A stretch of 64,000 bases of DNA. It comes from Bradyrhizobium sp. cir1 (GTDB lineage Bacteria > Pseudomonadota > Alphaproteobacteria > Rhizobiales > Xanthobacteraceae). The stretch is from positions 124,001 to 188,000 of the forward strand of contig NZ_JACIHE010000006.1 in assembly GCF_014198245.1 (NCBI RefSeq), read 5' to 3'. The notes under the pieces were generated by a model, which saw nothing but the letters and a program-made list of their open reading frames with translations, was not told where the DNA came from and did no database searches. The stretch's first letter is position 1, and every line of letters starts with the position of its first letter. The position numbers and the translations under genes were made by a program. Shown here in pieces: positions 25,793-34,982 of this stretch.

Positions 25793-27417
25793 TCCGCGGC
25801 CTCCGAATATTGCGCAGACGCCAGCGGACGCGCCGACGTCCAGACATCATCGAGCCCGCCGCTCGTCACCAGATGGAGGTAACGGTCGTCCTGCTCGGGG
25901 TAATCGTCGCGGCGATGCATTCCCCGGCTTTCCTGACGCGCCAGCGCGCTGCGGTACATCCAGCGCGCCGTCGCGAGCATGGCGGCCGCTTCGCGTGCCC
26001 GCAGCAGTTCCTGCTCCCCCGGCACATCGGCCGCCGACGCATCGGACCACAATGCATCCAACCGCCGGAGCGACTCGCCCAATCGCCCGGCCTCGCGGAA
26101 GTAGTTCAGCTCGTAGGGGAACACCTCGTCCTGAACGCTCCGCGCGAGCACGCCGCCCTGCAATGGCCGCCCGTTGCCGGAGCGCAGGCCAACGGTGCCG
26201 CGCCGGAAGGACTGGCGCCCGATGGTTGTGCCCAATTGTCGCGCAAACTCGGCGGCGCCCTGCCCGGCCCAAGTGCCTGACGACATCGCCCAGGCGGCAT
26301 TGTGGCTGCCGCCACCGGTGAAGCCGCCGCAGATCAATTCGCGCGTCGCAGCATCGCCTGCCGCGTAGAGACCCGGCACGGTCGTCGCGCAACTGTCGTC
26401 GATGATGCGCAAACCGCCGGTGCCGCGAACGGTCCCTTCGAGGCGCAGCGTGACGGGAAAACGTTGCGTGAAGGGATCGATGCCGGTGCGGTCGAACGGC
26501 AGAAAGAAGTTCGGCTGCGACACGCGCATGTGCCGCTGGGTCTCGGCATCGGCCTGGTCCAGCTGGGCGTACACGGGGCCTTTGCGCAATGCGCGCGCAA
26601 TCACCGAGCGTCCGCCTTTCGACGACGCGCCGGCAATGACGCTGCCCTGCTCGTCAGTGAAGCTGGCCCAGCTGTAGAACAAGGTCTTGGTCACCGATCC
26701 GAAGGCCGGCGAGATCGCGTAGGCGTTGGAGAACTCCATGCTGGTGAACTCCGCACCCGCTTCGGCGGCGAGAAGATAGCCGTCGCCGGTCAGCACGTTC
26801 GAACCGAGCGTCTTGCTGAGAAAGGCGCATCCGCCGGTGGCGATCACCACGGCTTTGGCGTTCACCGCCCAGCGATCCCCCTTCTGACGGCGCAAGCCCG
26901 CAGCTCCCGCCACCACGCCGTTGCCATCGACCAGCAGCTCGAGCGCCGGTGAATGATCGAGGATGGTGACGCCGGCCTGCTTGGTCCGCTTGCGCATCAG
27001 CCGCATGTATTCCGGGCCCTGGAGCGAATTCCGCTGCGGCCTGCCGTCGTCATCGGCCGGGTAAGGATAGCCCCAGTCGGCAAGCTGGTTGCTCTGGACA
27101 TAGGTCCTGTCCAGCACGCGCGCCATCCAGCGGCGGTCCTGGAGATAGCCACCCAGTTTCTCACGGCTGGCCATGGCGGCTTCGCGCCGCTCCGGAGCGG
27201 GGTCGACATACCACACACCGGTGCCCGCCGCCGCCGTCGCACCCGATGTGCCGCAAAAGCCCTTGTCCGCCAGCACGACACGCGCGCCACGCTCGGCGGC
27301 GCTAATCGCGGCCCAGGTGCCCGCGGGGCCGCCACCAAGCACCAGTACATCCGCGTCGAACACGACGGATCCTGCCGAACTCGACAGCTTCTCGGCACGA
27401 CCAGGGGAGTTTGTCAT
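25789..27417 (-). CDS. AprA/SdhA-like FAD-binding oxidoreductase (pair 2)
   Basis: 542 residues, paralogous to the protein at 18734. GGGPAG at 28-33 with VVLADKGFCGTSGATAAAGT, TGDGYLLAAEAGAEFTSMEF, GLYAAGDAATRELICGGFTG, GGSHNAAWAMSSG and ESRGMHRRDDYPEQDDR align block by block with flavoprotein 1. The C-terminal ESRGxHRRxDxP element is the family's substrate/catalytic region. It has the same gene order as pair 1 (flavoprotein then ferredoxin, 4-bp overlap). The duplication on either side of one ABC importer implies two related redox reactions or substrates. Function is unassigned. Confidence 0.88.
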   Translation of the reverse strand: MTNSPGRAEKLSSSAGSVVFDADVLVLGGGPAGTWAAISAAERGARVVLADKGFCGTSGATAAAGTGVWYVDPAPERREAAMASREKLGGYLQDRRWMARVLDRTYVQSNQLADWGYPYPADDDGRPQRNSLQGPEYMRLMRKRTKQAGVTILDHSPALELLVDGNGVVAGAAGLRRQKGDRWAVNAKAVVIATGGCAFLSKTLGSNVLTGDGYLLAAEAGAEFTSMEFSNAYAISPAFGSVTKTLFYSWASFTDEQGSVIAGASSKGGRSVIARALRKGPVYAQLDQADAETQRHMRVSQPNFFLPFDRTGIDPFTQRFPVTLRLEGTVRGTGGLRIIDDSCATTVPGLYAAGDAATRELICGGFTGGGSHNAAWAMSSGTWAGQGAAEFARQLGTTIGRQSFRRGTVGLRSGNGRPLQGGVLARSVQDEVFPYELNYFREAGRLGESLRRLDALWSDASAADVPGEQELLRAREAAAMLATARWMYRSALARQESRGMHRRDDYPEQDDRYLHLVTSGGLDDVWTSARPLASAQYSEAAE

Positions 27418-27441
27418 CGCTCGTCTCCGAATTGAATCTGT

Positions 27442-28224
27442 TCAGAACGCAGGTATCTGCCCCGGCAGTTTGTCCTTGATGATCTGGCGGATCGTGTCGT
27501 TCTGATAGGCGCGCACCAGCTTCGCGACCCAGGGGGCATCCTTGTCCTTCTCGCGAACGGCGATGAAATTGTTGTAGGGATCGTTGACCGAGGACTCGAC
27601 TGCGATGGAATCCTTGCCCGGGATGAGGCCGGCCGGTACGGCGTAGTTCGTGTTGATGACCGCAGCATCGACGTCGTCGAGGCTGCGCGGCAGCTGGGCG
27701 GCGTCGATTTCACGGATCCTGAGCTTCCTGGGATTTGCGATCACATCGAGCGCGGTCGGCAGAATTCCTACTCCGTCCTTCAGCTCGATCAGCTTTTCGG
27801 CCTGAAGCAGTCGCAGGGCGCGGCCGCCGTTCGACGGATCGTTGGGGATGCCGATCGACGCGCCCTCCTTGATCTCGGCAACCGACTTCGCCGTCCGGGA
27901 ATAGAGTCCGATCGGGGCGACGATCGTCTCGCCGACGGCGACGATCTTGTACCCCCTGGTCTTGATCTGATTGTCCAGGAACGGCTTGTGCTGGAAGGCA
28001 TTGGCGTCGAGATCTCCGACATCCAGCGCGGCGTTGGGCAACAGATAATCGTTGAAGACGACGACCTGCACATCGAGACCGTCCTTGGCCGCGATCTCCT
28101 TCACCTTCGCCCAGACGATCTCGGCATCGCCGCCCGATATTCCGACCTTGATCTTCTGATCCGCGGACGCGGGTGCGGCGAATAGTGCAAAGGCGGCCAT
28201 CACGAGGAACAAGCGGCGTCTCAT
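27442..28224 (-). CDS. MetQ/NlpA family substrate-binding protein
   Basis: 260 residues. The signal peptide (RRRLFLVMAAFALFAAPASA) lacks a lipobox cysteine, so unlike E. coli MetQ this should be a soluble periplasmic protein. Family blocks: KIKVGISGGDAEIVWAKVKE, LDANAFQHKPFLDNQ, GASIGIPNDPSNGGRALRLL and a DAAVINTNYAVPAGL segment. These proteins bind methionine or similar compounds for MetNI-type importers. No metN or metI is in the window, so this is an orphan binder. It lies 24 bp upstream of the flavoprotein 2 gene on the same strand, so the operon may run from here through ferredoxin 2. Confidence 0.9.
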   Translation of the reverse strand: MRRRLFLVMAAFALFAAPASADQKIKVGISGGDAEIVWAKVKEIAAKDGLDVQVVVFNDYLLPNAALDVGDLDANAFQHKPFLDNQIKTRGYKIVAVGETIVAPIGLYSRTAKSVAEIKEGASIGIPNDPSNGGRALRLLQAEKLIELKDGVGILPTALDVIANPRKLRIREIDAAQLPRSLDDVDAAVINTNYAVPAGLIPGKDSIAVESSVNDPYNNFIAVREKDKDAPWVAKLVRAYQNDTIRQIIKDKLPGQIPAF

Positions 28225-28257
28225 GGTCTACGATCTCCTTATGATCTGTTTCAACGT

Positions 28258-28509
28258 CTACCCGACGCGGGCAACCAGGACGTCCGCCGCGGCATCCGCG
28301 AATTCGGAAGACATGTCGTTGAAGAGAGCAAGTTCCTGAACCGTCGCACCACGCGGTCGATGGTTCGAGCCCCTGGAGCCTTGTCTATTCAGGAAAAAAC
28401 GGTCCAGCGCCCGGACAAACGCCGGCGATGCTGCAATCTCCGAGGCGTGCCTCTCACTTCCTGCCACGAAGGCAAAACTCATCTGATTCACGTCGACGAC
28501 GTAGATCAT
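28258..28509 (-). CDS. Hypothetical small protein between two MetQ genes
   Basis: 83 residues, MIYVVDVNQMSFAFVAGSER onward, no recognisable domain, no signal peptide. AAGGA lies about 9 bp before the ATG. It fits between the two MetQ-type genes on the same strand (29-33 bp gaps), which supports it being a real member of the operon. Function unknown. Confidence 0.55.
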   Translation of the reverse strand: MIYVVDVNQMSFAFVAGSERHASEIAASPAFVRALDRFFLNRQGSRGSNHRPRGATVQELALFNDMSSEFADAAADVLVARVG

Positions 28510-28538
28510 GGCGTGATGTCCTTGTGCAGCGAGCCCTC

Positions 28539-29336
28539 CTAGCTGCTGAACCCTGCCGGAATGAACGCCGGCAGTTTCTCGTCGATGAACTGCTTCACCT
28601 CCGGCGAGTTGAACACCTGTATGAAGGCCTTCAGACGCGGATCGTCCTTCTTGTCGGGCCGTGCCGTGAAGCGCAGTACAAGCCCATCATCAACGGTGCG
28701 ATCGATGATCAGCGCCGACTTGGGATCGCCGCCGGCCGGAATGAGATAAGTGATGTTGACGAGCGCGAGCGTTACGTCGTCAAGCGACCGATAGGTTTGG
28801 GCAGGGTCGAGCTCGACTATTTTCAGGTTCTTGGGATTGTCGATGATGTCGAACTTGCTGACCGAAAAGCCCTTGCCGGGCGTCAGCTTGATCAAGCCCG
28901 CCCGCTCCAGCAGGATCAGACCACGGGCGCCGTTGAGCGGCTCATTCGGAATGGCGACGCCGTCGCCGGACTTGATCTCGTCGAGCGTCTTGATCTTCTT
29001 CGAGAACAGGCCGACCGGCGCGATCACGCCGACCTTGTCGGCCTGCACGAGGTTGAAACCACGCTGCTTGTTCTGGAGCGCCAGATAGGTCGCGTGCTGG
29101 AACAGATTGGCATCGACCTCGCCACTGTTCACGACCTCGTTCAACGCCACCCAGTCCGACAGCTCGACGATGTTGACGTCCTGCCCCTTCTCCTTGGCGA
29201 GCTTGGCGGCAAAGGACGCCAATTGGCCAACCGGGCCGGCGCTGGTCGCGATCTTCAGCGGTTCGCCGGCGAAGGCGGCGGCTGCGAATGCAAGCCAGAG
29301 ACCGGCGACCTGGGCCGTACGACGAAGGATTTTCAT
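28539..29336 (-). CDS. MetQ/NlpA family substrate-binding protein
   Basis: 265 residues from ATG 29336, which places the signal peptide (AQVAGLWLAFAAAAFAG) at the N-terminus; an earlier ATG at 29375 is within the upstream gene's end. No lipobox cysteine. Family signatures: DVNIVELSDWVALNEVVNSG, EVDANLFQHATYLALQN, GVAIPNEPLNGARGLILLER and ALVNITYLIPAG. It is the second of three MetQ-type binders without a MetNI transporter in the window. It follows metY by 35 bp on the same strand, so uptake of a methionine-like compound and sulfhydrylation may be co-regulated. Confidence 0.9.
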   Translation of the reverse strand: MKILRRTAQVAGLWLAFAAAAFAGEPLKIATSAGPVGQLASFAAKLAKEKGQDVNIVELSDWVALNEVVNSGEVDANLFQHATYLALQNKQRGFNLVQADKVGVIAPVGLFSKKIKTLDEIKSGDGVAIPNEPLNGARGLILLERAGLIKLTPGKGFSVSKFDIIDNPKNLKIVELDPAQTYRSLDDVTLALVNITYLIPAGGDPKSALIIDRTVDDGLVLRFTARPDKKDDPRLKAFIQVFNSPEVKQFIDEKLPAFIPAGFSS

Positions 29337-29371
29337 TGTCTCAATTCCCATTGCAGATCGGGTGATGCGCC

Positions 29372-30691
29372 TCACGCGGCCTTGCGCGCACCGGCGTCGG
29401 CCTGCGCCAGCGCCTGCCCAAGATCCGCCAGGATGTCATCGGGATGCTCGATCCCGACCGAGAGGCGGACGTAGCCCGGGGTAACGCCGGCGGCGAGCTG
29501 CTCCGCTGGGGCGAGCTGCTGGTGCGTCGTTGATGCCGGATGTATCGCCAGCGACCGGGCGTCGCCGATATTGGCAACGTGATAGAACAGCTTGAGTGCG
29601 TCGATGAAGCGACGGCCGGCTTCGACGCCGCCTTTCAGCTCGAAGCCGACGAGGGCTCCGTAGCCACCCTTCAGATACGCATCCGCCCGGCGCTTGTTCT
29701 CTCCGCTCTGGAGGCCGGGGAAGATCACGTTCGACACCGAGGGATGCTTCGCGAGGAAGTTCGCGACCTTCACCGCGTTCTCATTGTGCTGGCGGATCCG
29801 CAGCGGCAAGGTCTCGATACCCTGGATGAACTGGAAGGCATTCTGTGGTGCGATCGCGGCGCCGAGGTCGCGCAACAGCTTGACACGGGCCCGCAGGATG
29901 TAGGCGATCGGGCCGAGCGGCTTCGCCGCCTCGGTCCAGATCGCGCCGTGATAGGCCTCGTCGGGCTTGTTCAGCAGAGGGAAGCGCTCCGCATGCGCAG
30001 CCCAGTCGAAGTTGCCGCCGTCCACGATGGCGCCGCCGATCGCGGTGCCGTGGCCGCCGATATATTTGGTCGTGGAATAGACCACCACCGCTGCGCCGTG
30101 CTCGAACGGACGCGCGATCAGTGGCGAGGCCGTGTTGTCGAGAATGAGCGGCACGCCCAGCGAGCGGCCGATATCCGCGACTTCCTTGATCGGGAACACG
30201 TTCAGCTTGGGGTTCGGGAGCGTCTCGCCGAAATAGGCCCGCGTCTTTGCGTCGGTCGCGCGGCGGAAGTTTTCGGGATCGGCGGGATCGACGAACCGCA
30301 CCTCAATGCCGAACTGCTTCAGGGTCTGCGAGAGCAGCGTCCAGGTCCCGCCGTACAGATCGGTCGACGACACGATGTTGTCGCCGGCTTGCGCGATGTT
30401 GAAGATCGCGAAGGCCGAGGCAGCCTGTCCCGAGGCAACGGCAAGGGCCGCTGCCCCACCCTCCAATGCCGCAAGCCGCGTTTCGAACGCCTCCTGCGTC
30501 GGATTGCCGATTCGGGTATAGATCGGGCCGAGCTGCTCGAGCGCGAACAGGCGCGAGGCGTGATCGGCGTTCTCGAACTGGAACGACGTGGTCTGGTAGA
30601 TCGGAACCGCCACCGCGCCGGTGGCGGGATCGGTGCGGTACGATCCACCGTGCAACGCCAGCGTCTCGAAGTTCCGGGTTTCCAAGGCCAT
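29372..30691 (-). CDS. metY: O-acetylhomoserine sulfhydrylase / aminocarboxypropyltransferase
   Basis: 439 residues, PLP-dependent Cys/Met-metabolism family. ETLALHGGSYRTDPATGAVA at the N-terminus, GPIYTRIGNPTQEAFETRLA, the PLP-stacking region SGQAASAFAI, D185 in LILDNTA and the Schiff-base K209 in YSTTKYIGGHG are all present. It should condense O-acetylhomoserine with sulfide (or methanethiol) to homocysteine (or methionine), capturing sulfur released by the surrounding enzymes. The ATG at 30691 gives the standard length; much longer frames upstream cross the regulatory region. First gene of a leftward unit metY-metQ-small protein-metQ-flavoprotein-ferredoxin-DUF3088. Confidence 0.92.
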   Translation of the reverse strand: MALETRNFETLALHGGSYRTDPATGAVAVPIYQTTSFQFENADHASRLFALEQLGPIYTRIGNPTQEAFETRLAALEGGAAALAVASGQAASAFAIFNIAQAGDNIVSSTDLYGGTWTLLSQTLKQFGIEVRFVDPADPENFRRATDAKTRAYFGETLPNPKLNVFPIKEVADIGRSLGVPLILDNTASPLIARPFEHGAAVVVYSTTKYIGGHGTAIGGAIVDGGNFDWAAHAERFPLLNKPDEAYHGAIWTEAAKPLGPIAYILRARVKLLRDLGAAIAPQNAFQFIQGIETLPLRIRQHNENAVKVANFLAKHPSVSNVIFPGLQSGENKRRADAYLKGGYGALVGFELKGGVEAGRRFIDALKLFYHVANIGDARSLAIHPASTTHQQLAPAEQLAAGVTPGYVRLSVGIEHPDDILADLGQALAQADAGARKAA

Positions 30692-30835
30692 CTGCTTTTC
30701 CCTTTCGATCTCGAGAGCGCGCCGGGCGCGACGAGCCCTGCTTGTCGATGAAAATGATGCGGCCGGATTCCGCCTCTGTCGAGCGCTCCAGGAAAATAGC
30801 GATGCACGTGCTGCATCATCGCCGCCTCGCAACGC

Positions 30836-30871
30836 GTTTGTTTCCACGCCCTTGCCGAATTGGAAACAAAC
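30836..30871. promoter_or_regulatory. Perfect 11-bp inverted repeat between metY and an LLM monooxygenase
   Basis: Arms GTTTGTTTCCA (30836-30846) and TGGAAACAAAC (30861-30871), with a 14-nt centre, lie in the 252-bp divergent promoter region. A second smaller palindrome, GATGCA-CGTGC-TGCATC, is at 30801-30817. Both suit dimeric regulators; the LysR gene at 32362 is a nearby candidate. Confidence 0.55.
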
Positions 30872-30943
30872 TCGCTCGCACGAAATGTTAATAACGGTCG
30901 TGCGCAGCGAATGCGCTTCGCAGATAGACGATCGAGCCAGATC

Positions 30944-32350
30944 ATGACGAGACCGCGCGAGTTGCGCTTCAACGCCTTCAACATGACGGCACCAAGCCAC
31001 AATTGGGCCGGGCTATGGTCTCATCCGCGCGATGCGTCCGTCGACTACAACACGCTTGATTATTGGGTCGACTACGCCAAGACCGCAGAGCGAGGACTGC
31101 TCGACGGCATCTTCCTGGCCGACGTGTTCGGCGTGTACGACGTCTATGGCGGCAATGCCGATGCCGCCGCCCTGCATGCTGTGCAACTGCCCAACGCCGA
31201 CCCGACACTTCTCGTGTCGGCCATGGCGCTCGTCACCAGCCATCTCGGCTTTGGCATCACATCCAACCTGACCTTCGAGCACCCCTATCAACTCGCACGC
31301 ACGTTCTCGACGCTCGATCACCTTACGAAAGGCAGGATCGGCTGGAATATCGTCACCGGATATCTCGATAGCGGCGCGCGCGGCATGGGCCTTCCGGCTG
31401 GCCGCGCCCACGACGACCGCTATGACGCGGCCGAGGACTTTCTCACCGCGGCCTACAAGCTATGGGAGGGAAGCTGGGAGGACGACGCGGTTCGCCGCGA
31501 CCGCGGCAGCCGCATCTTCACGGACCCCGCAAAGCTCCACCGGGTTCTGCATGAAGGTCCCTACTTCAAGGTCGACGGCATCCATCTCGCCGAGCCTTCG
31601 CCGCAGCGAACCCCGCTCTTGTACCAGGCCGGCACCTCGACGCGTGGCCGCACCTTCGCCGCCCGGCACGCGGAAGCGATCTTTCTCAACGGCCAGACCA
31701 GGCCGATTCTTGCACGCGCCGTCCGCGAGATACGCGAAGCGGCCAGGACCTACGGCCGCGATCCCTACGACATCCGCCTGTTCGCCGGCGCGACCGTGAT
31801 CGTGGCGCCGACGCGGGCCGAGGCGAACGACCTGCTCGAGGACTACGCTCGGCATGTCGACCAGACCGGCCAGCTCGCCCTGCTGTCAGGCTGGACCGGC
31901 ATCGACTTCTCGACCTACCGGCCCGACCAGCCGATCGAATATGTCGAGAGCAACGCCATCCAGTCGATGGTCGAAAACTTCACGGTGCGGAGCGACCGGC
32001 CGGTCAAGGTCGGCGACCTCGCGAGACTCAGCCGCGCCGGCGCCCGGTCGCCGTTCGTGGTCGGCTCGCCGCAGGACGTCGCCGACGAGCTGATCGCCTG
32101 GGCAGATGAGACCGATGTCGACGGTTTCAACCTGTTCCGCCTGGTCGCGCCGGAATCGCTGAACGCCTTCGTCGATCTCGTTGTGCCGGAGCTGCAATCG
32201 CGCGGCGTCTACAAGACCGCCTATCGCGACGGCACGCTGCGCGAAAAGCTTTTCCCTGGGCGCGGCCCGCGGCTGCACACCACGCATCCCGGCGCGGGTT
32301 TCCGGCGCTCGCCTTCAACGGGCGCACTCCAATCCGACGCGGCTGAATAG
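30944..32350 (+). CDS. LLM-class flavin-dependent monooxygenase (NtaA/SnaA/DszA family), copy 1
   Basis: 468 residues, bacterial luciferase-like TIM barrel. LRFNAFNMTAPSHNWAGLWS, ERGLLDGIFLADVFGVYDVY, TFSTLDHLTKGRIGWNIVTG and the KLWEGSWEDDAV segment are hallmark blocks of the DszA/NtaA group. These enzymes use FMNH2 from a separate reductase plus O2 to cleave C-S or C-N bonds. The nearest reductase is at 45201. The ATG at 30944 starts the conserved N-terminus; an earlier frame start at 30860 overlaps the palindrome. Divergent from metY. Substrate unknown, probably a sulfone or sulfonate-like compound. Confidence 0.9.
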   Translation: MTRPRELRFNAFNMTAPSHNWAGLWSHPRDASVDYNTLDYWVDYAKTAERGLLDGIFLADVFGVYDVYGGNADAAALHAVQLPNADPTLLVSAMALVTSHLGFGITSNLTFEHPYQLARTFSTLDHLTKGRIGWNIVTGYLDSGARGMGLPAGRAHDDRYDAAEDFLTAAYKLWEGSWEDDAVRRDRGSRIFTDPAKLHRVLHEGPYFKVDGIHLAEPSPQRTPLLYQAGTSTRGRTFAARHAEAIFLNGQTRPILARAVREIREAARTYGRDPYDIRLFAGATVIVAPTRAEANDLLEDYARHVDQTGQLALLSGWTGIDFSTYRPDQPIEYVESNAIQSMVENFTVRSDRPVKVGDLARLSRAGARSPFVVGSPQDVADELIAWADETDVDGFNLFRLVAPESLNAFVDLVVPELQSRGVYKTAYRDGTLREKLFPGRGPRLHTTHPGAGFRRSPSTGALQSDAAE

Positions 32351-32361
32351 CGGGGCGAAGC

Positions 32362-33216
32362 TCACAGCGGTGTGCGATGCTCGCGGAATGCGGTCGCCAA
32401 TGCTCCTAGCGCGGCGCGAGACCGGCGGTCGGTCAGGGACGAATGAAGCACGACCTCGGACGACGGCAGCTTGGGAAGTCCGAGTTTCGCGCCGACGTCG
32501 ATGGTGCCGGCCGGCGCGATCCGATAGGACAGCGGCGCAATCGCAAGCCCCGCGACGACGGCCGCGTGGACCGCCGAGGAGCCGCCGCCCAAAAACACCT
32601 CCGTCCATTTGATGCGGGCCGCATCCAACGCCTGCGTGGCGATGTTGCGCACACCGCAGGTCGGAGCCAGCGCGGCGAGACGCAATGGTTCGCCCGGCCT
32701 GTGCTCGAACCCTTGCGCCGCGAACCAGCCGAAGCGCTCATGCGCCAGCGTCTCTCCATCACGACGATCGTCCTCGCGCTGGACGATGGCTGCATCCAGC
32801 CGTCCCTGATCGAACAGATCAAGGAGATTGCGCGAATTGTCGAGTTGGACCTCGATGGTCAAGTTCGGGTCGTGCGCATGAAGCCGTGACAGCAAGGCCG
32901 GGACTTCCGGCCCCGCGACATGCGCAGCAATGCCCAGGCCGAAATGGCGTGGAGGCGCATTGAGCCCGGAGATCGCGCGTTCGTGCGCCACAACGAACTC
33001 CCGGGCGCCTTGCAGGAAGGCCGCGCCCTGCGCCGAGAGCCGCACCGATCGCGGCGTCCGCTCGAGCAACCGATGCCCGATCCGATCCTCGAGCCGTTTG
33101 AGCTTGACGCTGATCGCGCCTTGCGTGGTTCCCAATGCCTTGGCGGCCCGCGTGAAGCTGTGCAGATCGGCCACCATCACAAAAGCCCTGACGGCATCAA
33201 CATCAAGCGAAAGCAT
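32362..33216 (-). CDS. LysR family transcriptional regulator
   Basis: 284 residues, with an N-terminal HTH (DVDAVRAFVMVADLHSFTRA, then LGTTQGAISVKLKRLEDRIG) and a substrate-sensing domain. It converges with the LLM monooxygenase gene (11 bp gap) and is divergent from the MFS exporter gene (about 175 bp), which is the likeliest target. It is clearly similar to the frameshifted LysR at 36481 along its length (for example AxxxALxxAxIxWTEVFxGGG), so the two are paralogues. Confidence 0.9.
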   Translation of the reverse strand: MLSLDVDAVRAFVMVADLHSFTRAAKALGTTQGAISVKLKRLEDRIGHRLLERTPRSVRLSAQGAAFLQGAREFVVAHERAISGLNAPPRHFGLGIAAHVAGPEVPALLSRLHAHDPNLTIEVQLDNSRNLLDLFDQGRLDAAIVQREDDRRDGETLAHERFGWFAAQGFEHRPGEPLRLAALAPTCGVRNIATQALDAARIKWTEVFLGGGSSAVHAAVVAGLAIAPLSYRIAPAGTIDVGAKLGLPKLPSSEVVLHSSLTDRRSRAALGALATAFREHRTPL

Positions 33217-33391
33217 TCCATCATCCCGCTTTGTTGTCTCTGAAATCTATATTGATCGGATTTTGTTGTGGTCAAGGGCTTCCTATGTTCGCCCGGCCTG
33301 ACGCGGACCCGGCGCACGGGAAACCAGTCTCTTCCCGGAGCGAGCGACGTCGTGCGTCCGGCAATCAGCGTCACCTTTGGAGGTCATAGCC

Positions 33392-34963
33392 TTGACGGTC
33401 TCACCATCACGACGAAACACGATCGCCCTGGCCGCGGCGTGCCTCGCGTCCCTCATGTTCGGCCTGGAGATTTCCAGCGTGCCGACGATCCTGCCGACGC
33501 TGGAGACGGTACTGCACGCAAACTTCCAGCAGTTGCAATGGATCATGAACGCCTACACCATCGCGGTCACGACCGTGCTGATGGCCACGGGCACGCTGGC
33601 CGATCGCTATGGTCGAAAGCGCGTGTTCGTCGTCAGCATCGCCGTCTTCGGCCTCGCTTCCCTGATCTGTGGCCTGGCGCAAGACGCCCTGGTGCTCATC
33701 GTCAGCCGCTTCCTTCAGGGCATGAGCGGCGGCGCGATGCTGATCTGTCAGGTCGCGGTTCTCTCCCATCAGTTCCGGGAGGGCCCTGAGCGCGCACGCG
33801 CCTTCACCGCTTGGGGGATCATCTTCGGCATCGGCCTTGGTTTCGGACCGATCATCGGAGCGGCAATTGTCGCGGTTTCCGGCTGGCAATGGGTATTCCT
33901 GATCCATGCATTGATCGCGATCGTGACGATGGCGCTTGCCGTGACGGGCGTACGGGAATCCCGCGATCCCGACGCAAAGCATCTCGACATCGCCGGCATC
34001 GCGACACTCTCGACGTCGGTGTTCTGCGTCGCCTTCTACATCACGGAAGGCCCCGCGTTCGGCTTCGCTGGTCTGACCGGCCTTGTGATCGTCGCGGCCG
34101 CCGTTCTTAGCTTTGCCGGCTTCGTGTTGGCGGAATTGCGTAGCACCCGCCCGATGTTCGATTTCTCAGTGTTCCGGATACGCGCCTTCTCGGGCGCCCT
34201 GCTGGGATCGGCCGGCATGAATTTCAGCTTCTGGCCCTTCATGATCTACCTGCCGATCTTCTTCCGCAGCGCCCTTGGCTACGACAATGTCGCGGCCGGC
34301 CTCGCGCTGCTCACCTACACGCTGCCAACACTCGTGATTCCGCCGTTCGGCGAGCGGATATTGCTGAGATTCGGCGGCGGCATCGCCGTCCCCTTCGGCC
34401 TGTTCGTCATCGGCCTCGGCTTCATGCTGATGTGGATCGGCAGTGGCGTAGAACATGTCACCTGGCTGACGCTGGCGCCCGGATGTCTGATCGCGGGCGC
34501 GGGCCTTGCCCTCACCAACACGCCGGTGACGAACGTCACGACCGGCGCGGTCTCGAGCGCGCGAGCCGGAATGGCATCGGGCATCGATATGAGCGCCCGC
34601 ATGATTTCCCTGGCCATCAATATCGCCTTGATGGGTTTCATCCTGACCGCCGGCATTTCCTCCTGGCTGCGCAGCGCGATGCCCGGTGGGATCGATCCCG
34701 TTCGACTGCAGGATCTCGCGCAGCGGATCGCAGGTGGCGCTGCTTCCGTCTCGGATTTTCCCGAGCTCGGCTTGCTGTCGGCAGCGGAAGTCGCCGTGAA
34801 AGATGCGCTGATCCAGGGCTTCAGGCTGGTGCTGCTCTACGGTGGGCTTTCGGTCTGGATCATGGCGCTGGCGAGTTTTGTCATCTTTGGCGGAAGCTTC
34901 GCACGAAAACGCCCTGCGCAGACCGGCGAGGCGGCGAAGTGCTTTCCTCGCCCATCATCTTGA
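33392..34963 (+). CDS. MFS transporter, DHA2 (14-TMS, EmrB/QacA) family
   Basis: 523 residues, about 14 membrane segments, inner membrane. Motif A GTLADRYGRKRVFV after TM2 and motif C-like GFGPIIGAAIVA in TM5 mark a DHA2 drug/proton antiporter. The TTG at 33392 is proposed as the start because GGAGG lies 8 bp upstream; another TTG at 33377 sits on that ribosome site. It probably exports a toxic organic compound or product. It is divergent from a LysR gene and precedes the convergent acetoacetate-decarboxylase-like gene. Confidence 0.88.
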   Translation: MTVSPSRRNTIALAAACLASLMFGLEISSVPTILPTLETVLHANFQQLQWIMNAYTIAVTTVLMATGTLADRYGRKRVFVVSIAVFGLASLICGLAQDALVLIVSRFLQGMSGGAMLICQVAVLSHQFREGPERARAFTAWGIIFGIGLGFGPIIGAAIVAVSGWQWVFLIHALIAIVTMALAVTGVRESRDPDAKHLDIAGIATLSTSVFCVAFYITEGPAFGFAGLTGLVIVAAAVLSFAGFVLAELRSTRPMFDFSVFRIRAFSGALLGSAGMNFSFWPFMIYLPIFFRSALGYDNVAAGLALLTYTLPTLVIPPFGERILLRFGGGIAVPFGLFVIGLGFMLMWIGSGVEHVTWLTLAPGCLIAGAGLALTNTPVTNVTTGAVSSARAGMASGIDMSARMISLAINIALMGFILTAGISSWLRSAMPGGIDPVRLQDLAQRIAGGAASVSDFPELGLLSAAEVAVKDALIQGFRLVLLYGGLSVWIMALASFVIFGGSFARKRPAQTGEAAKCFPRPSS

Positions 34964-34982
34964 TTGGATGCGACGGAGCCCC

